64,000 nucleotides of DNA from Apolygus lucorum. Its lineage: Eukaryota; Arthropoda; Insecta; Hemiptera; Miridae. The stretch spans positions 37,563,388-37,627,387 of the forward strand of contig CM019172.2 of the NCBI GenBank assembly GCA_009739505.2, read 5' to 3'. The position numbers and the translations under genes were made by a program. Numbering within the stretch: position 1 is the stretch's first letter; every line of letters begins with the position of its first letter. Under the pieces are notes generated by a model. The model was not told the origin of the DNA, did not search any database, and saw only the letters and a program-made list of their open reading frames with translations. Positions 35,026-46,629 of the stretch are shown here, piece by piece.

Positions 35026-36163
35026 TAGGGATGGCAACGATATATCGATATATGAAATATATCGATTTATTACGTATGATATATCGATATATTTGTATCG
35101 ATGTAGAGATCCGATGATATATCGCGACTTATTTTCAACAAGTAAAAATTAAATATTGAAATGAAAGGAGGAGAATAAGTAGTTTCTAATAAGTAATGGA
35201 TAAGTAATTTTATTCCAAATTTTGTAGGTAATTTTGTAGTGAAATCTTACCTACGTGATGGGTAGATTTCAGACTGTTGACTTCAGCTCAGACATGTTTG
35301 TACATAGTATACACCTACAGTGGCTCTCAATTACTTGACTTGAGCCAAAATTGATGGAGGCTAGTCTAGATTAAAACTACCTACTATACGAAGTGAAGCA
35401 GGTTTTCACGACAATTATTTTCAATTTTGAAGGGTCATGATTGTCTACATTATACCTACCCCTGTCAATTTAAAAATTAAATCAACATTGCAATGACATT
35501 TTCACACTTTTTTTTCGTTTTTAAACTATGAATTTCGATAGTTCACATCCAGTAACTTTTGAAAGTAGGTTAATAAGTCTTATTTCACCCGGTTTTTCCA
35601 AATGAGCCCCTGAAAAGCCAAGTGGCATAGGTCATGGAAATCTGTTTTTGAGATAAAGCATTTGTTGCGTCCAGCTTACTGAAAAACTCCCAAATTTATG
35701 TTGCCCATCGAACTTGTGATGCCTTCTCTTGGGCTATTCTCGAAGCGCTAGACTTATGCCACTAGGCCAATAAACGAAGCTGAATGTTCATATTACGTTT
35801 CCGCACTTGTCTCCGTTTCATCCGAAATTTGACTTATGCCACTTGGCTTTTCAGGGGCTCAAATAGATCTTCCGATATGACGAATATATCGATATATTTC
35901 TTCCAAAATGATGTTAGAAACGTTTCAATTCACCCACCTACTTACTTCTTCAATTTCTTCCAAAGTACATCTTCCGATATGTCGATAAATGTCTTCCTAA
36001 ATTAATTTTTTATATTTTTAAAAGTTTTATTTCACCGACCTACTTCAACACGTTTTTCAAAGTCAATCTTCCGATATATCGAAATATCGATATATTTTTA
36101 TCTCATTGACGATATATCATTTGACCTGTATATCGATATATTTAATTCGATATTCCATCCCTA
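35026..36163. mobile_element. hAT-like MITE with TATCGATA-rich ends, segment A copy
   Basis: Terminal repeats TAGGGATGGCAACG and CGATATTCCATCCCTA, flanked by 8-bp duplications GTTGCAGC (35,018-35,025) and GCTGCAGC (36,164-36,171). The 8-bp duplication and the TAGGG..CCCTA ends indicate the hAT superfamily. Exact TATCGATA octamers lie at 35,043, 35,082, 35,887, 36,085 and 36,131, all near the ends. No transposase. A 257-bp MITE is nested inside. Confidence 0.8.
35604..35860. mobile_element. 257-bp MITE nested in the hAT-like MITE (absent from segment B)
   Basis: Perfect 26-bp inverted ends beginning GAGCCCCTGAAAAGCCAAGT, flanked by AAAT on both sides. The B locus (about 56,790-56,797) lacks it and has a single copy of the flank. 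No coding capacity. Confidence 0.85.
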
Positions 36164-36460
36164 GCTGCAGCGTTGCATTTTTTATGGCAAAAAAAGTGTT
36201 CCGATAAATTCCTTGACCCCCAGCCAAAAGACGTACGAGTATTATCCATGTCAAAATATTTTTTTGTTGAGCAGTGAATTACGAGTATTTATTGATATTC
36301 ATCAAAATCGCAACAACTCGAGACCTACCATTGAAATTGAACGAGGATTCAATAGTAGGAAATTTGAAAAAAAATGTCTTACTTGAGCGCCTTAAAAAAT
36401 TTGAAAAAATTAATCCATGAGCAAAATTACACCTCAGTTGCATTTATTTAATATGTTGGT

Positions 36461-37320
36461 AGGGGCGGCACAATACCACCGATATATCGGAGTATCGATA
36501 CTTTTTTGGTATTGATACCGATGTTTGTATCGATACTTTTGATGCAAAACTCAAACCGATATATTGGTATCGTTACTTTTGCCTAAAATATCGGAGGTAT
36601 TGATACTTTCTTGACGATATTATTGAAAATTTTGCCAAAGTAAATTGGTGAAAAAATACCAAATAAGTAACTAGAAAATAATACCGTAATATTGTCTGCC
36701 ACAGAATAACACTCAAAATAGGCTCAGCATAGTATCGATTGAATCCATATAGCGCCACGATAGCTTCAAAATAGTGACATTATACAATCTGAGGTTGGAA
36801 GGAATTTAAATCCGTTTCCCGTACTTACAAGAAGAAGGAGGCATGCAAAATATTAATCGTGATGGCGACATCAGTCACGTGCGAACGGCTTATTTCGAAT
36901 AATAAATGGTATTATTTGTATTGTAACTGATTTATTACTCCATCCTTTCGATTTCTAGTGGAAGAAAAACATCATTTCATTGAACAGAGATTTCTTGCAA
37001 ATAAGAATTGGAATTGAAATAAAATGGAATAATTATTCATTTTTATTGCATTTTAAATTATTGTTTTTTAAAAACTATATTGGCTTCCTTAATTAATAGG
37101 GTTTTTATTTGGAGTGAAAAATCATCGGTGGGTTAATTTGAAATATCGGTGGTATCGATACTTTGAGCCGGTATTATCGAAATATTGATATTTTATAATA
37201 ACGGTATCGAAAAGATGTCGGGTATCGATACTTCCTGAGAAATATCGTATCGAAAGGAGTATCGATACTTTGGAGTATCGTGCCGTCCCTATAATATAGG
37301 TCCCTATAACATAACATATT
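36461..37320. mobile_element. hAT-like MITE with TATCGATA repeats, second type (absent from segment B)
   Basis: Begins AGGGGCGGCACAATACC. The complementary end GTATCGTGCCGTCCCT is followed by about 35 bp of extra sequence. ATGTTGGT is duplicated on each side (36,453-36,460 and 37,321-37,328) and occurs once at the empty site in segment B (57,364-57,371). Exact TATCGATA octamers start at 36,493, 36,528, 37,153, 37,223 and 37,260. No transposase. Confidence 0.85.
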
Positions 37321-37562
37321 ATGTTGGTAATCATGAAGACCTCCAGAAACAACGAGCCAACTCCGAAATTGTCGATTTTTAGTTGACACTTCGAACTTAT
37401 TTGTTATTCTCCAGTCTCAGACCACCTGTGGGTCACCTGGAGCGAATTTAGCTCACCCAGCTGATCAGGAGGGGCATAGTTTGTCATTCGAACTCTGTCG
37501 TTTAAGAGAGGCTACGAGTGAAGTTCGGTAACGTTTTTTGATTTTTTGTGCCCAAGTGAAAA

Positions 37563-38355
37563 CGCCAAGTGGGTGTGGCACATGGCTTCCTCGTATTCAA
37601 AACCCGATTGTATAGATGATCCGATGCATAGTAGCTTATCTCAAACCATCAGTCTCTAATTACCTTGCACTACCATCATAGGGGACCATCTATGCCAATC
37701 CGCATCTTTGAGAATTTCGTCAAAATTGGAAGAGAAATGTGGAATTTATGGTTGTTACAAGGAAATTCACGTTTGCGCAAGCGCAGTGGGTACCATGTGT
37801 CTAGTGGCAATGATTTTCGTAAGTGACCATCTACACGCCAATCTGAACCATCCTGCAAATTTTCATCAAATTCGGATGAAAAATTTAGGTGTTATAGCTG
37901 TTAAAAGGATATTATGTTTGCGCATGCGCAGAGGCTACTGTCACTTTGGGGGCAATGATTTTCACAGGGGACAACCTACACCTCAATCAGTTTTATCCCC
38001 TAAAATTTCATCGAAATAGTTTGAAAAATTTAGAAATATAGCTGTTGCAAGGAACGCACGTTTGCGCATGCGCAGCAGCAACTATCAGTCCGGGGATGAT
38101 GATTTTCATAGGAAACCGTCCACACGCCAACCCCTACAATCCCTGAAACTTTCATCGAAATCGGACAGTAAATTAGTATAGTTAAGCTCGTTACAAGGAT
38201 TGACAAGGATTCCATGACAGACACACACGCAGACAGACAGACACGGAACCAAAATTGTTCAGGAAGGCCTGAAACGTAAACGCAAATAGAAATTTGGATT
38301 TTGGAAAACATTTTTTTTTTTCCAACTTCGAGAAGTGAAAACGAAGCTCGGAATC
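37563..38355 (-). mobile_element. HINE-like element, copy 6 (segment A)
   Basis: From CGCCAAGTGGGTGTGGCACA to GAAGCTCGGAATC, with three in-register palindrome units (37,774, 37,919, 38,063) and a GTCT run. The corresponding copy in segment B (57,607-58,707) has five units, so unit number differs between the copies. Confidence 0.75.
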
Positions 38356-39254
38356 AAAACGTCAAAATAACTGGAAGTTGGGTCGTTATTGCTGCTCTTC
38401 AATTTTATTCAAACGTAAATTTCAAACGGGCACGAAAATGCTGAAACACGTCTAAGTAAATTATCATTATAATTATACCCTCAAAAAGCGACAAATTTAT
38501 AAATAAGATAAATAACTTACCATCACATTAGGTAGGTTCCCATTTCAATCTACAACCCAAAATTTCAACATTGGAATAGTCGAACCATGGTCCCTTTGAA
38601 AAAACGCATCGTAATATATAAAACGTATCATTCAATAACACCTAATTTGTCAACTATTACTTTATGTAACACGTAAACACCTACTGTTCCTACTCATACA
38701 ATAATCAAGTTTTAAAAATTTTCAATTTGTCAACAATATTAAGGATTTCGAACCATTTCAGGATATCACAAAATATTTTCAACTAACTTTCTTAGACTAA
38801 TGAAAATTTACAAGCAGGAAATGTTCCTTTTCTCGCTCAAAGTCTTGACACATATTTGATACTTAATATATAATATTATAGACCGCCACATAACAATAAC
38901 GAATTCAACGTCTTTTGATTTATTTATCAATATAATAATTTATTATGATCTACGTCGGAGTGGAAATTAAATTATACGTTTCATTTTTATGTTATAAATT
39001 TAATATTGACGAGTATTTGTTACTATTGAATAATATAGTAGTAGGTATATTTTACACGGTCGGAGGCTCAGCAAAACATTCATGAACTGGAAGAAAGTTA
39101 TGTTATTCATGTTTCAACTTTGCCTTTTAACAAACACTTTTTAGCAACATTTCTGAAATGTCGAATTTTATTGTAACTTTCGGGTGGATCGGGAATATTC
39201 CGCCGATGAGAGACTATTCAATGGCGAATTATACACGGTGGGAAGTAGTGATTT

Positions 39255-39361
39255 GAGGTGATAAATTGTGGCTTCTGGGGGATTCGAACCCAAGACCTCA
39301 ACCACCGGGAGTACAAGTTGGTATCCGTAAGGGGAGTAGTCCGCTTTTAGCGCCCCACGGG
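39255..39361 (-). repeat. tRNA-like SINE head, segment A
   Basis: On the minus strand GGTTGAGGTCTTGGGTTCGA continues ATCCCCCAGAAGCC, which includes a perfect pol III B box (GGTTCGAATCC). It recurs in segment B at 59,615-59,716. The upstream half is cut by the hAT-like element inserted at CCCGCGGG. No full cloverleaf could be drawn, so I treat it as a SINE head, not a tRNA gene. Confidence 0.5.
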
Positions 39362-41213
39362 CAGAGATGGGAGAATTTTTATTCATAAATACGATTATGA
39401 ATACAAATGATACCTGCGACTTTATGATTATGGATACGAATACAGGTATGAGTATGAATACGAATACAATCGTATTTACACTTTGAATACGATTTTTCCC
39501 CGTACTCGTATTTTGAATACAATTTTTCCCCGTATTCGTATTTTGGATACGATTTTTCCCCGTATTCGTATTTTGAATACGATTTTTCCCCGTATTCGTA
39601 TTTTGAATACGATTTTATGATTTTTTCTATGATTTCCCCAAAAATCGAATTTTTTTAACGATTTTCCCTGAAAATCATACTTTTTTAAATGATTTTCTCC
39701 CGAACTCTGGACATATTTATAACCTAACATTGTCAAAATAATCAATCGAAATTCGAAACGCTCACCAATTCTTATAGGATTTTTCACGCAGAATCGAATG
39801 AAAACAAACCCCAGGTCGCTACGACCAGCCGAATAGAAAGTACGACGAAATATTTGGTAAAAATCATAATTTTTCATGATTTCCAGTGCTAATTGTTTAA
39901 AAAAATACGATTTTCTGCGGAAATTTCGTCGTACTTTCTATTCGGTTGGTCGCAGCGACCTGGGGTTGGTTTCATTCGATTCCGCGTGAAAAATACTATA
40001 AGAATTGGTGAGCGTTTCGAATTTTGATTGATTATTTTGAGAATGTTAGGTTATAAATATGTCCAGAGTTCGGGAGAAAATCATAAAAAAGTATGATTTT
40101 GAGGAAAAATTGTAAAAAAATTAGATTTTTGGGAAAATCATAGAAAAACGTCTGCCAAGTGGGTGTGGCACATAGCTTCCTCGTATCCATAACCCGATTC
40201 TATAGATGATCAGATGCATAGTAGTTATTCTGAAAACACCAATCTCTAAGTACTTTCCACTACCCTCATAGGGGACCATCTACACGCTAATCTGGACAAT
40301 CCTAGAAAATTTCATCAAATTCGGATGAAAAATGAAATGAGTAGATGTATGTGATTGGATCAAAAAAATACTTAGCCTCGGCTGGGATTCGAACCCGCGA
40401 CCCCTGGGGGACAGTTGAAGTTACGGCTGTTACAAGGAATTCACGTTTGCGCATGCGCAGTCGCTTCTATCAGTTCGGGGATGATGATTTTCATAGGGGA
40501 CTATCTACAACCTAATCCGCATAATCCCTGAAAACTTCATCGAAATCGGGAGGAAAATGTGGAAGTTATGGCCGTTACAAGGAATTCACGTTTGCGCATG
40601 CGCAGTGGCTACTATCAGTCCTAAGGTGATGATTTTCATAGGGGATCATTTAAATACTAGTCTGTACCATCCCTGAAAATTTCATCGGAATCGGATGGAA
40701 AATGTAGAAGTTATGGCCGTTACAAGGAATTTACGTTTGCGCATGCGCAGTCGCTTCTATCAGTCCGGGGATGATGATTTTCATAGGGGACCGTCTACAC
40801 ACCAATCCGCACAATCCCTGATTTTCATAGAAATCGGACAATAACTTCGTATAGTTATGCGCGTTACAAGGAATTCATGACAGACAGACAGACACACAGA
40901 CAGACAGACACGGAGCCAAAATTGTTCAGAAAGGTCTAAAACGCAAAACGCGAGTGGAAATTTTGATTTTGGAGAACTTTTTTTTTTTCGTCCTTGAAAA
41001 GTGAAAACAAAGCTTCCGCTACCTTGGTAGACTCGGAAGCAAAATCATAAAATTGTATTCAAAATACGAATACGGGGGAAAATCGTATTCAAAGTGTGAA
41101 TACGATTGTATTCGTATTCATATTCATACCTGTATTCGTATTCATAATCATAAAGTCGCAGACATGATTTGTATTCATAATCGTATTTATGAATAAGAAT
41201 TCGCCCATCTCTG
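39362..41213. mobile_element. hAT-like foldback element (CAGAGATGGG ends), segment A, interrupted by a HINE
   Basis: Long inverted arms start CAGAGATGGGAGAATT and end CGCCCATCTCTG, flanked by 8-bp CCCACGGG and CCCGCGGG. The arms are dense in GAATACGA words. In this copy a 30-bp unit (CGTATTCGTATTTTGAATAC core) is tandemly repeated about four times near 39,488-39,612. The HINE at 40,149-41,040 sits in the middle. The intact B copy is 59,717-60,612. Confidence 0.85.
40149..41040 (-). mobile_element. HINE-like element, copy 7 (absent from segment B; ends fixed by the empty site)
   Basis: Segment A reads AGAAAAA|CGTCTGCCAAGTGGG ... GACTCGGAAGC|AAAATCAT, and segment B (about 60,430-60,450) reads the A-run straight into ATCAT. 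The copy has the 3' hairpin, a tRNA-like fragment (40,370-40,405), three palindrome units exactly 145 bp apart (40,448, 40,593, 40,738), a GTCT run and the 5' hairpin. Confidence 0.85.
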
Positions 41214-41583
41214 CCCGCGGGCGCCTTCTTTCGTTTTTCTTTCACAATTCCCACAATTACGTCCTAAATTATTTGAAATTTTAAGACAATGTTCTTCACA
41301 CCTGTATGCATGTCTGCTGTAAATTTTGTTCGAATCGGTCCAATAGAAACAAAATTAAAAATAAGCAAAGATTATTTTTTAATGTAGAAAAATTGGTCAT
41401 TTTCATATCATATTTTCTGATATTTTTCAGTTCCGCTACTCAAAATTTTCAAAAAATTGTAACTCATCAACCAGTCATCCGATTTTAATTTTATTTTTAC
41501 CAAACTGTTCAGAACTTTATGTAGTTTTATTAAAAAATATGAATGGACTACTCCCTTTTTTGGACTACTCGTCTTAAGGGGGC

Positions 41584-42001
41584 CTTAGTCGGTCGCCGTT
41601 CGTTCCTCGTTCCAGGTTAGTATTTCCCTAAATTACCGGCGCTCAATCTTTAAGAATTGTACCTAAATTTGAAATTTTCAAGGATTTTTGAAATTAATAA
41701 GTGCGTCTGCCTAGGGAATTGAAAAACTAACAGATTGCCGCTGGAATCATCAAAATTGAACAATAATTGCCTGCAAAAAATAGGGAAAACCGTTCATCAG
41801 TTAGGGGTTTCCCATTTTTTCCGATAATTATTGTTCGATTTTGATGATTCCAGTGGCAATCTTTTAGTTTTCCAATTCCCTGTATAGATACACTAATAAA
41901 TTTCGAAAATCCTTGAAACTCTTCAAGGGATTTTCAAGTTTGACTGCCAGTAATTGAGGGAAATACTAACCTGGAATGAGAAATGAACGGCGACCAACTG
42001 A
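41584..42001. mobile_element. Foldback MITE, segment A
   Basis: Outer ends TTAGTCGGTCGCCGTTCGTT and its complement near 41,985-42,001. Shared inner words are GGTTAGTATTTCCCTAAATT and GATTCCAGYGGCAATCTTTT. The B copy is 60,997-61,404. No coding capacity. Confidence 0.8.
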
Positions 42002-42935
42002 GAACCCGTTACTGTGGTGTGCGCACGTATTTTTTTTTCCTAAGAAAGTGCCTCGAAAAAGAACATAATTTGGCTCCCACACAAAAATAGAGCCCCAAAG
42101 AACTGCAAGTGATAAGGGAAATCATTAGTTCACCAATCCCACCAAATGCACTGTCAAAATAAATGGAGAACTGTGATTGGCTGGTGGTCGCATGGTTGCC
42201 AACATCGTGAAAATTGTTCTTAACGGAAACTTCCGTATTTATCGTACTCCAACAAAAATTTCCCTCCCCAATATAACTGCGAAGGGATTCTCTTCAACCT
42301 CCACCCCAACCACGACCACGTTGACAATGCAACCAACTTCAACACACCAAAATCCCACATTTGAAGTGTGCATTCACCGCCCTGAGCAGTCATTTTACCG
42401 AGATTCTCCATTGTGACGATGGTGTGATGATTGACAATAAACTGCCAATCTGTCTGAATGCAATCCCTTATTCAAGAAAACGTTTTAGGTTAATAATTAT
42501 CTCTGGCTTTTCCGAATCAAAGAGTTCCAAAAAACATGATTCATGTGTTTTTTCCCCATTTTTGTTTGATGGCGCACACATTTTTTTGGCCTCAACCATC
42601 CAGAGTACAACATTTTGGTATCCACAATTTTATTTTTAAAATCTTCGATAAATTAGAGCCCCCATGGGTATTCGAATTCATTATCTCAACAATCAAGACC
42701 CCAGGATTCTGGTAGCCATTTTTTGTTACAGTTATATCGTCAAAAAATCACAAAAGTCACGTTTAATATTCAATGGGTGCCCTAAGTATTTTGATTTCTC
42801 CAAGTTTTCCAACTTCATCGCAACTCTTCTTTCGGCCAAGCTTTGGCTGGATTCATGATTCAGCAGTAAACATGAATGACTGAATTACCCTCTGTGATTG
42901 TACAAATCTACTGAACCAACCACCCACCTACTGAT

Positions 42936-43129
42936 TCAGTCCTCATCATCGGTGTCTATATCGATCGAGTGTTGACTCTCGACGAGACGAAAGGTCTCCA
43001 GAAACTCGTTGAGGTCGACAAGGCCGTCTTTGTTCATATCCATGCTCTTGCAGATGTCAACAGCGTCGCCTGTGAGGTGCTGCCCGATCAGCTGACAGGC
43101 GTCTTTGAATTCCTCGACTGATATGTATC
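42936..43129 (-). CDS. rdgC: Terminal exon of a rdgC/PPEF-type EF-hand Ser/Thr protein phosphatase (segment A)
   Basis: The 194-nt exon follows an acceptor TTTCAACAG and ends with TGA. It joins in phase to the exon at 44,759-44,843, where a Gly codon is split G|GA. The joined reading completes one calcium loop (DKDNSGYISVEE) and contains a second (DMNKDGLVDLNE), followed by FLETFRLVES and an acidic tail IDTDDED. This arrangement, with the phrase IFRIIDKDNSG, is that of the C-terminal calcium-regulated domain of retinal degeneration C/PPEF phosphatases, which in flies dephosphorylate rhodopsin. The phosphatase domain itself would lie upstream (higher coordinates) and is not seen in the window. 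An exact second copy, except for the stop codon, is at 62,343-62,536. Confidence 0.85.
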
Positions 43130-43276
43130 CTGTTGAAATGAATTTTTGTGAGTAACGTATATTGTGAATAAATTACCTAATTTAAAAGAATCCAATACTT
43201 AAGAGATTTTGCGGACTCTCCTATCAGTAATAGAGAGTTTTTGCTTCACACGGAGGCGAGCTCCTGTGAACGTGAA

Positions 43277-44758
43277 TTAGAGATGTGTCGGTCAGAAGTG
43301 ACCTCGTCAGAACTGAACGGGTTATCAAAATGAAAACGATCATTCGTTCATCAACCCACCAATCGAGTTTTCCGGTTAAATTACGAGAACAACGGCAGAA
43401 GGCCAACCAAATAAATTAATTGCCCGCAATATGGATGTATAATGTATATTTACCTATATACATGCATGTTTGTACATGGATCATTATTGTGTGAAAATGA
43501 CAAAGAAGTATCAACAGAAAGAAGTAGATGGAAGTGGTTTTCTAAGCAAAACCTTCCATCATCCAAGTGAAGAATGGACTGAGGACTAAAAAGACAAAAC
43601 ACACTCGAAGACTGATTCATACGATTCGAATCGATCTTTCGTTTGTTTTTGTCTTTTAGCTCATTCGATTCATTCAAATCGCCTACTCATTGCACGTTTT
43701 TAAAGCTTTAACCTCCCTTTAAAAGGCAAATTTCGAAATTTCGGCGACGTAGTGCACAACTAGATAGTTTTCCGCGTCGAACAGAAAAAGAACGAGGAAA
43801 ATCGGTTGAGAACTAAAGCCTGGGCAGACGACACAAGATTTTGTCACACACACACAGACATACACCTATGGTTTTTTGCGGATTTGGATTCAGTATGGTC
43901 TAAAACGAATTACTGTGTGGTTATTTTTCTTCTGTTGAGTGTTGTCCTCCTTCACCCCAGATCGATCGCTCAAGTACGCCCAAGTCTTGCAGTAGGACGT
44001 CCTAAAAACCTAGTTTTGAGTGATCAAGCATCAAAGTTATTTCAAGTTTGTAAATCAGGTGATAATTTTATTGGAATTTCCTTCTTTTCCTCTCAAATTT
44101 AAATTAATTCAGCGTCATTTCCTACTTTGAGAAAATGCAATATCTGTAGTAGAACGCCTCAAATTCAAATTATATGTGGTTGGTTTCTTTCTGAGATTTT
44201 GGAAAACGCTGTAACCAAATCTGAGTGATGAACCAATTCAGTTGGTTCCTTTATTAAAACGATCAAGTGGTACCTACTTGATTACTTTTACGGAGGAACT
44301 GGGTGATTTTTACGTGTTCCCTAGGGATTAAGGGCCCATATTAATGTCATATTACAAGAGTTAACTGTTATATCATATAGGTTAATTCTAAAAGCGTCCA
44401 TTGACCCAAGAACTCAATTATCCACGCAAAAAAGGGGACTTGAAAAATTTTCCAGATAATTGACGAATTCATGGATCAACTGATTCAAATTACCGTGTGC
44501 CTAATCACCTGAAACTTGACATCGATCCCTGTATTCACATTTTTAGCTCATACTTGCAGAGTAGTAAGCGGCTGGCTCCTAGATGATGACCAAAGCCTAT
44601 TAATTTCCTCGAAAAAGCTTGAATCATCTCTACTACGGCCGATTGGACAGAGCAAAATCTACCAAGAACTAGGAATGGTGAGAAGCAGTACTGGGGATAA
44701 TCACGACTTCTGCATGCCCGTAAGGAGCAACCATTACGTACTTTTTGTTCATACAAAC
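43277..44758. other. rdgC intron with dispersed repeat E (43,700-44,010)
   Basis: Apart from the repeat E copy, the intron is AT-rich with no supported feature. Segments A and B diverge at about 43,276, just after the short palindromic stretch GGAGGCGAGCTCC. Confidence 0.6.
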
Positions 44759-44843
44759 CTGAATTGTCTTTGTCTATTATCCTGAAGATCGCTTCCAAAC
44801 TAGATTTATTCTTGTACAGCGTCTCGGCTACCGTTGTTTCAGT
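44759..44843 (-). CDS. rdgC: Penultimate exon of the rdgC/PPEF-type phosphatase
   Basis: 85 nt between an acceptor (TTTTTGTTGCAG) and a donor (CAG|GTTTGT). It encodes TETTVAETLYKNKSSLEAIF then RIIDKDNSG, which is the entering helix and first half of an EF hand. Phase 1 at its end matches the start of the 42,936-43,129 exon, and the intron between is 1629 nt. Earlier exons (phosphatase catalytic domain, IQ motif) must lie further along the minus strand, beyond 44,843, but none was recognised between here and the assembly gap. Segment B may have its copy of this exon beyond the window edge. Confidence 0.8.
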
Positions 44844-45082
44844 CTGCAACAAAAACCAAAAAATATTGACGATGAAATAGATGAAACAAGACACTCTTAT
44901 GGATTCATCAACACCTCATCATATGCCAAATCATAAGTTGAACCACATGTTGCTCAATCACATCATTAGTACAAGTGAAATTTTTTATCGTACCAGGCAA
45001 AACTAGAATCAGGATAAATTTAAAATAATTTGAAAACCCCGGCCGTTTTCACAAAATTTACTGTACACAAAACATAATCACA

Positions 45083-45291
45083 ATGCTCAGTTATGCCTGT
45101 GTGAACAAAGTCGGCAAAGCCTTGGTTAAAGCTTTGAGCCCAGAAAGTGGTCTTCGGAGCGTGATAGCGATCCAGAAAAGGAATCAATGCAGGAACGACG
45201 AAGATAACGCTGCTGCGAAGAAACAGTACGATGAGCAGGAATCTCAGTTCACAGATCAGGAATTGAACCTGTTTAAAAAATTGTTTTTAAA
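45083..45291 (+). CDS. Four-EF-hand calcium-binding protein, exon 1
   Basis: Starts at ATG (context ATCACAATG) and ends at donor AA|GTGAGT in phase 2. With the exons at 46,630-46,729 and 47,679-47,990 it gives a 206-residue protein. This exon encodes a basic N-terminal stretch (NKVGKALVKAL, AIQKRNQ), a charged linker and the first helix of EF hand 1 (FTDQELNLFKKLFLK). The basic, amphipathic start could be a targeting signal, but that is a guess. An upstream non-coding or coding exon cannot be excluded. The exon starts only 240 bp from the opposite-strand rdgC exon. I do not recognise the exact family. Confidence 0.75.
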
Positions 45292-45413
45292 GTGAGTAAC
45301 TACCTATCTACGTGAAGTAAGGTCCTTTTACTTGGCAAATTTTACGTATACCTACTAAGCGCCACCCGTTATTTTGCCGAAGAAGACAACAGATCTAAGA
45401 GATCTAACTGATC

Positions 45414-46590
45414 TCATACCCTGAACCAATGGACCTTATACCCAACAGACGACTGAACAGACCCATAGGGCTCCAGTCCCAAGATCCAACCGACCCCAGA
45501 CCCAACAGACCCCAAACCCAGACCCAACAAACCCCAGATCCAAAATACTACAGACCCCAGACCCATTAGGGTGCAGTACCAAGATCCAACGGATCCCAGA
45601 CTCAACAGAATCCGCAGACCTGCCAGACCCATCATATCCTAGACCCAACAGAGCCCAGACCTAGACCTGATCCAAGACCCATGAGACCCAAGATTCAACA
45701 GACCTCAGGATACTGAACCAATGGACCTCAAACCCAACAGATCCTAGACTGAACAGACTTCAGACCCAATTGGCTGTAGTACCAAGATCCAACGGACCCC
45801 AGACCTACCTGACTCATCATATTCTAGACCCAACAGACTCCAGACCTGGGCCTGACTCCAGATCCTAGGTTCAGCCCCAACAGACCCCAGGTTCCACATA
45901 CCTACCAGGCCCCAGACTCAACAGACACCAGACCCAAGATTCAACAGACCTCAGGATACTGAACCAATGGACCTCAAACCCAACAGATCCTGGACTGAAC
46001 AGACTTCAGACCCATTAGGTGCAGTCCTAAGATCCAACGGACCCCAGACCTATCTGACTCATCATTCTAGACCCAACAGACTCCAGACCTGGACCGGACT
46101 CCAGATCCTAGGTTCAGCCCCAACAGACCCCAGGTTCCACATACCTACCAGGCCCCAGACTCAACAGACACCAGACCCAAGATTCAACAGACCTCAGGAC
46201 ACTGAACCAATGGACCTCAAACCCAACAGATCCTGGACTGAACAGACTTCAGACCCATTACGCTGCAGTCCCAAGATCCAACAGACCCCAGACCCAACAA
46301 ACTCCAGATCCAAAATACTACAGGCCCCAGACCCATTGGGGTGCAGTACCAAGATCCAACGGACCCCAGACTCAACAGAACCAGCAGACCTACCACACCC
46401 ATAATATCCTAGACCCAACAGACTCCAAATCTAGACCTAACTCCACATCCTAGGTTCAGCCCCAACAGACCCCATGCTCAACAGACCTACCAAGTCTCAG
46501 ACTGAGAACCAAGATTCAACATACCTCAAGACACTGAACCAATGGACCTCAAACCTAACAGACCGTAGACTTCAAGATTCAACCTCTTGG
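45414..46590 (+). repeat. C/A-rich minisatellite filling intron 1 of the EF-hand gene
   Basis: Built from variants of CCCAACAGACCCCAGA, CCAAGATCCAACGG and ACTGAACCAATGGACCTCAA, with a higher-order period of about 245 bp (ACTGAACCAATGG at 45,712, 45,958 and 46,201, then 46,533). The plus (transcribed) strand is rich in C and A and very poor in T and G runs. Long open frames on both strands here are products of the repeat, not genes. Confidence 0.9.
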
Positions 46591-46629
46591 TACATTTTTT
46601 TTCTCCATTGGGTGTATTATTCCTTTCAG

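Larger units (their letters stand above)
31312..43276. repeat. Large duplicated segment, copy A
   Basis: Collinear with 53,418-62,702 (copy B) in the same orientation. Both include a hAT-like MITE, a HINE, a SINE-like head carrying another hAT-like element, a foldback MITE and the terminal rdgC exon. Copy A is about 2.7 kb longer, mostly because of a 596-bp MITE, two HINEs, an 860-bp hAT-like MITE and a 257-bp MITE that copy B lacks. Remaining differences are mostly one-base, often homopolymer, indels. Confidence 0.9.

Noticed and set aside
39476..39877. Repetitive 133-residue protein (KIVFKIRIRG repeats)
   Set aside because: It is a translation of a 30-bp tandem repeat in a hAT-like element.
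45967..46404. 145-residue Pro/Thr/Gln-rich protein
   Set aside because: Translation of the intronic minisatellite; the opposite strand is equally open.
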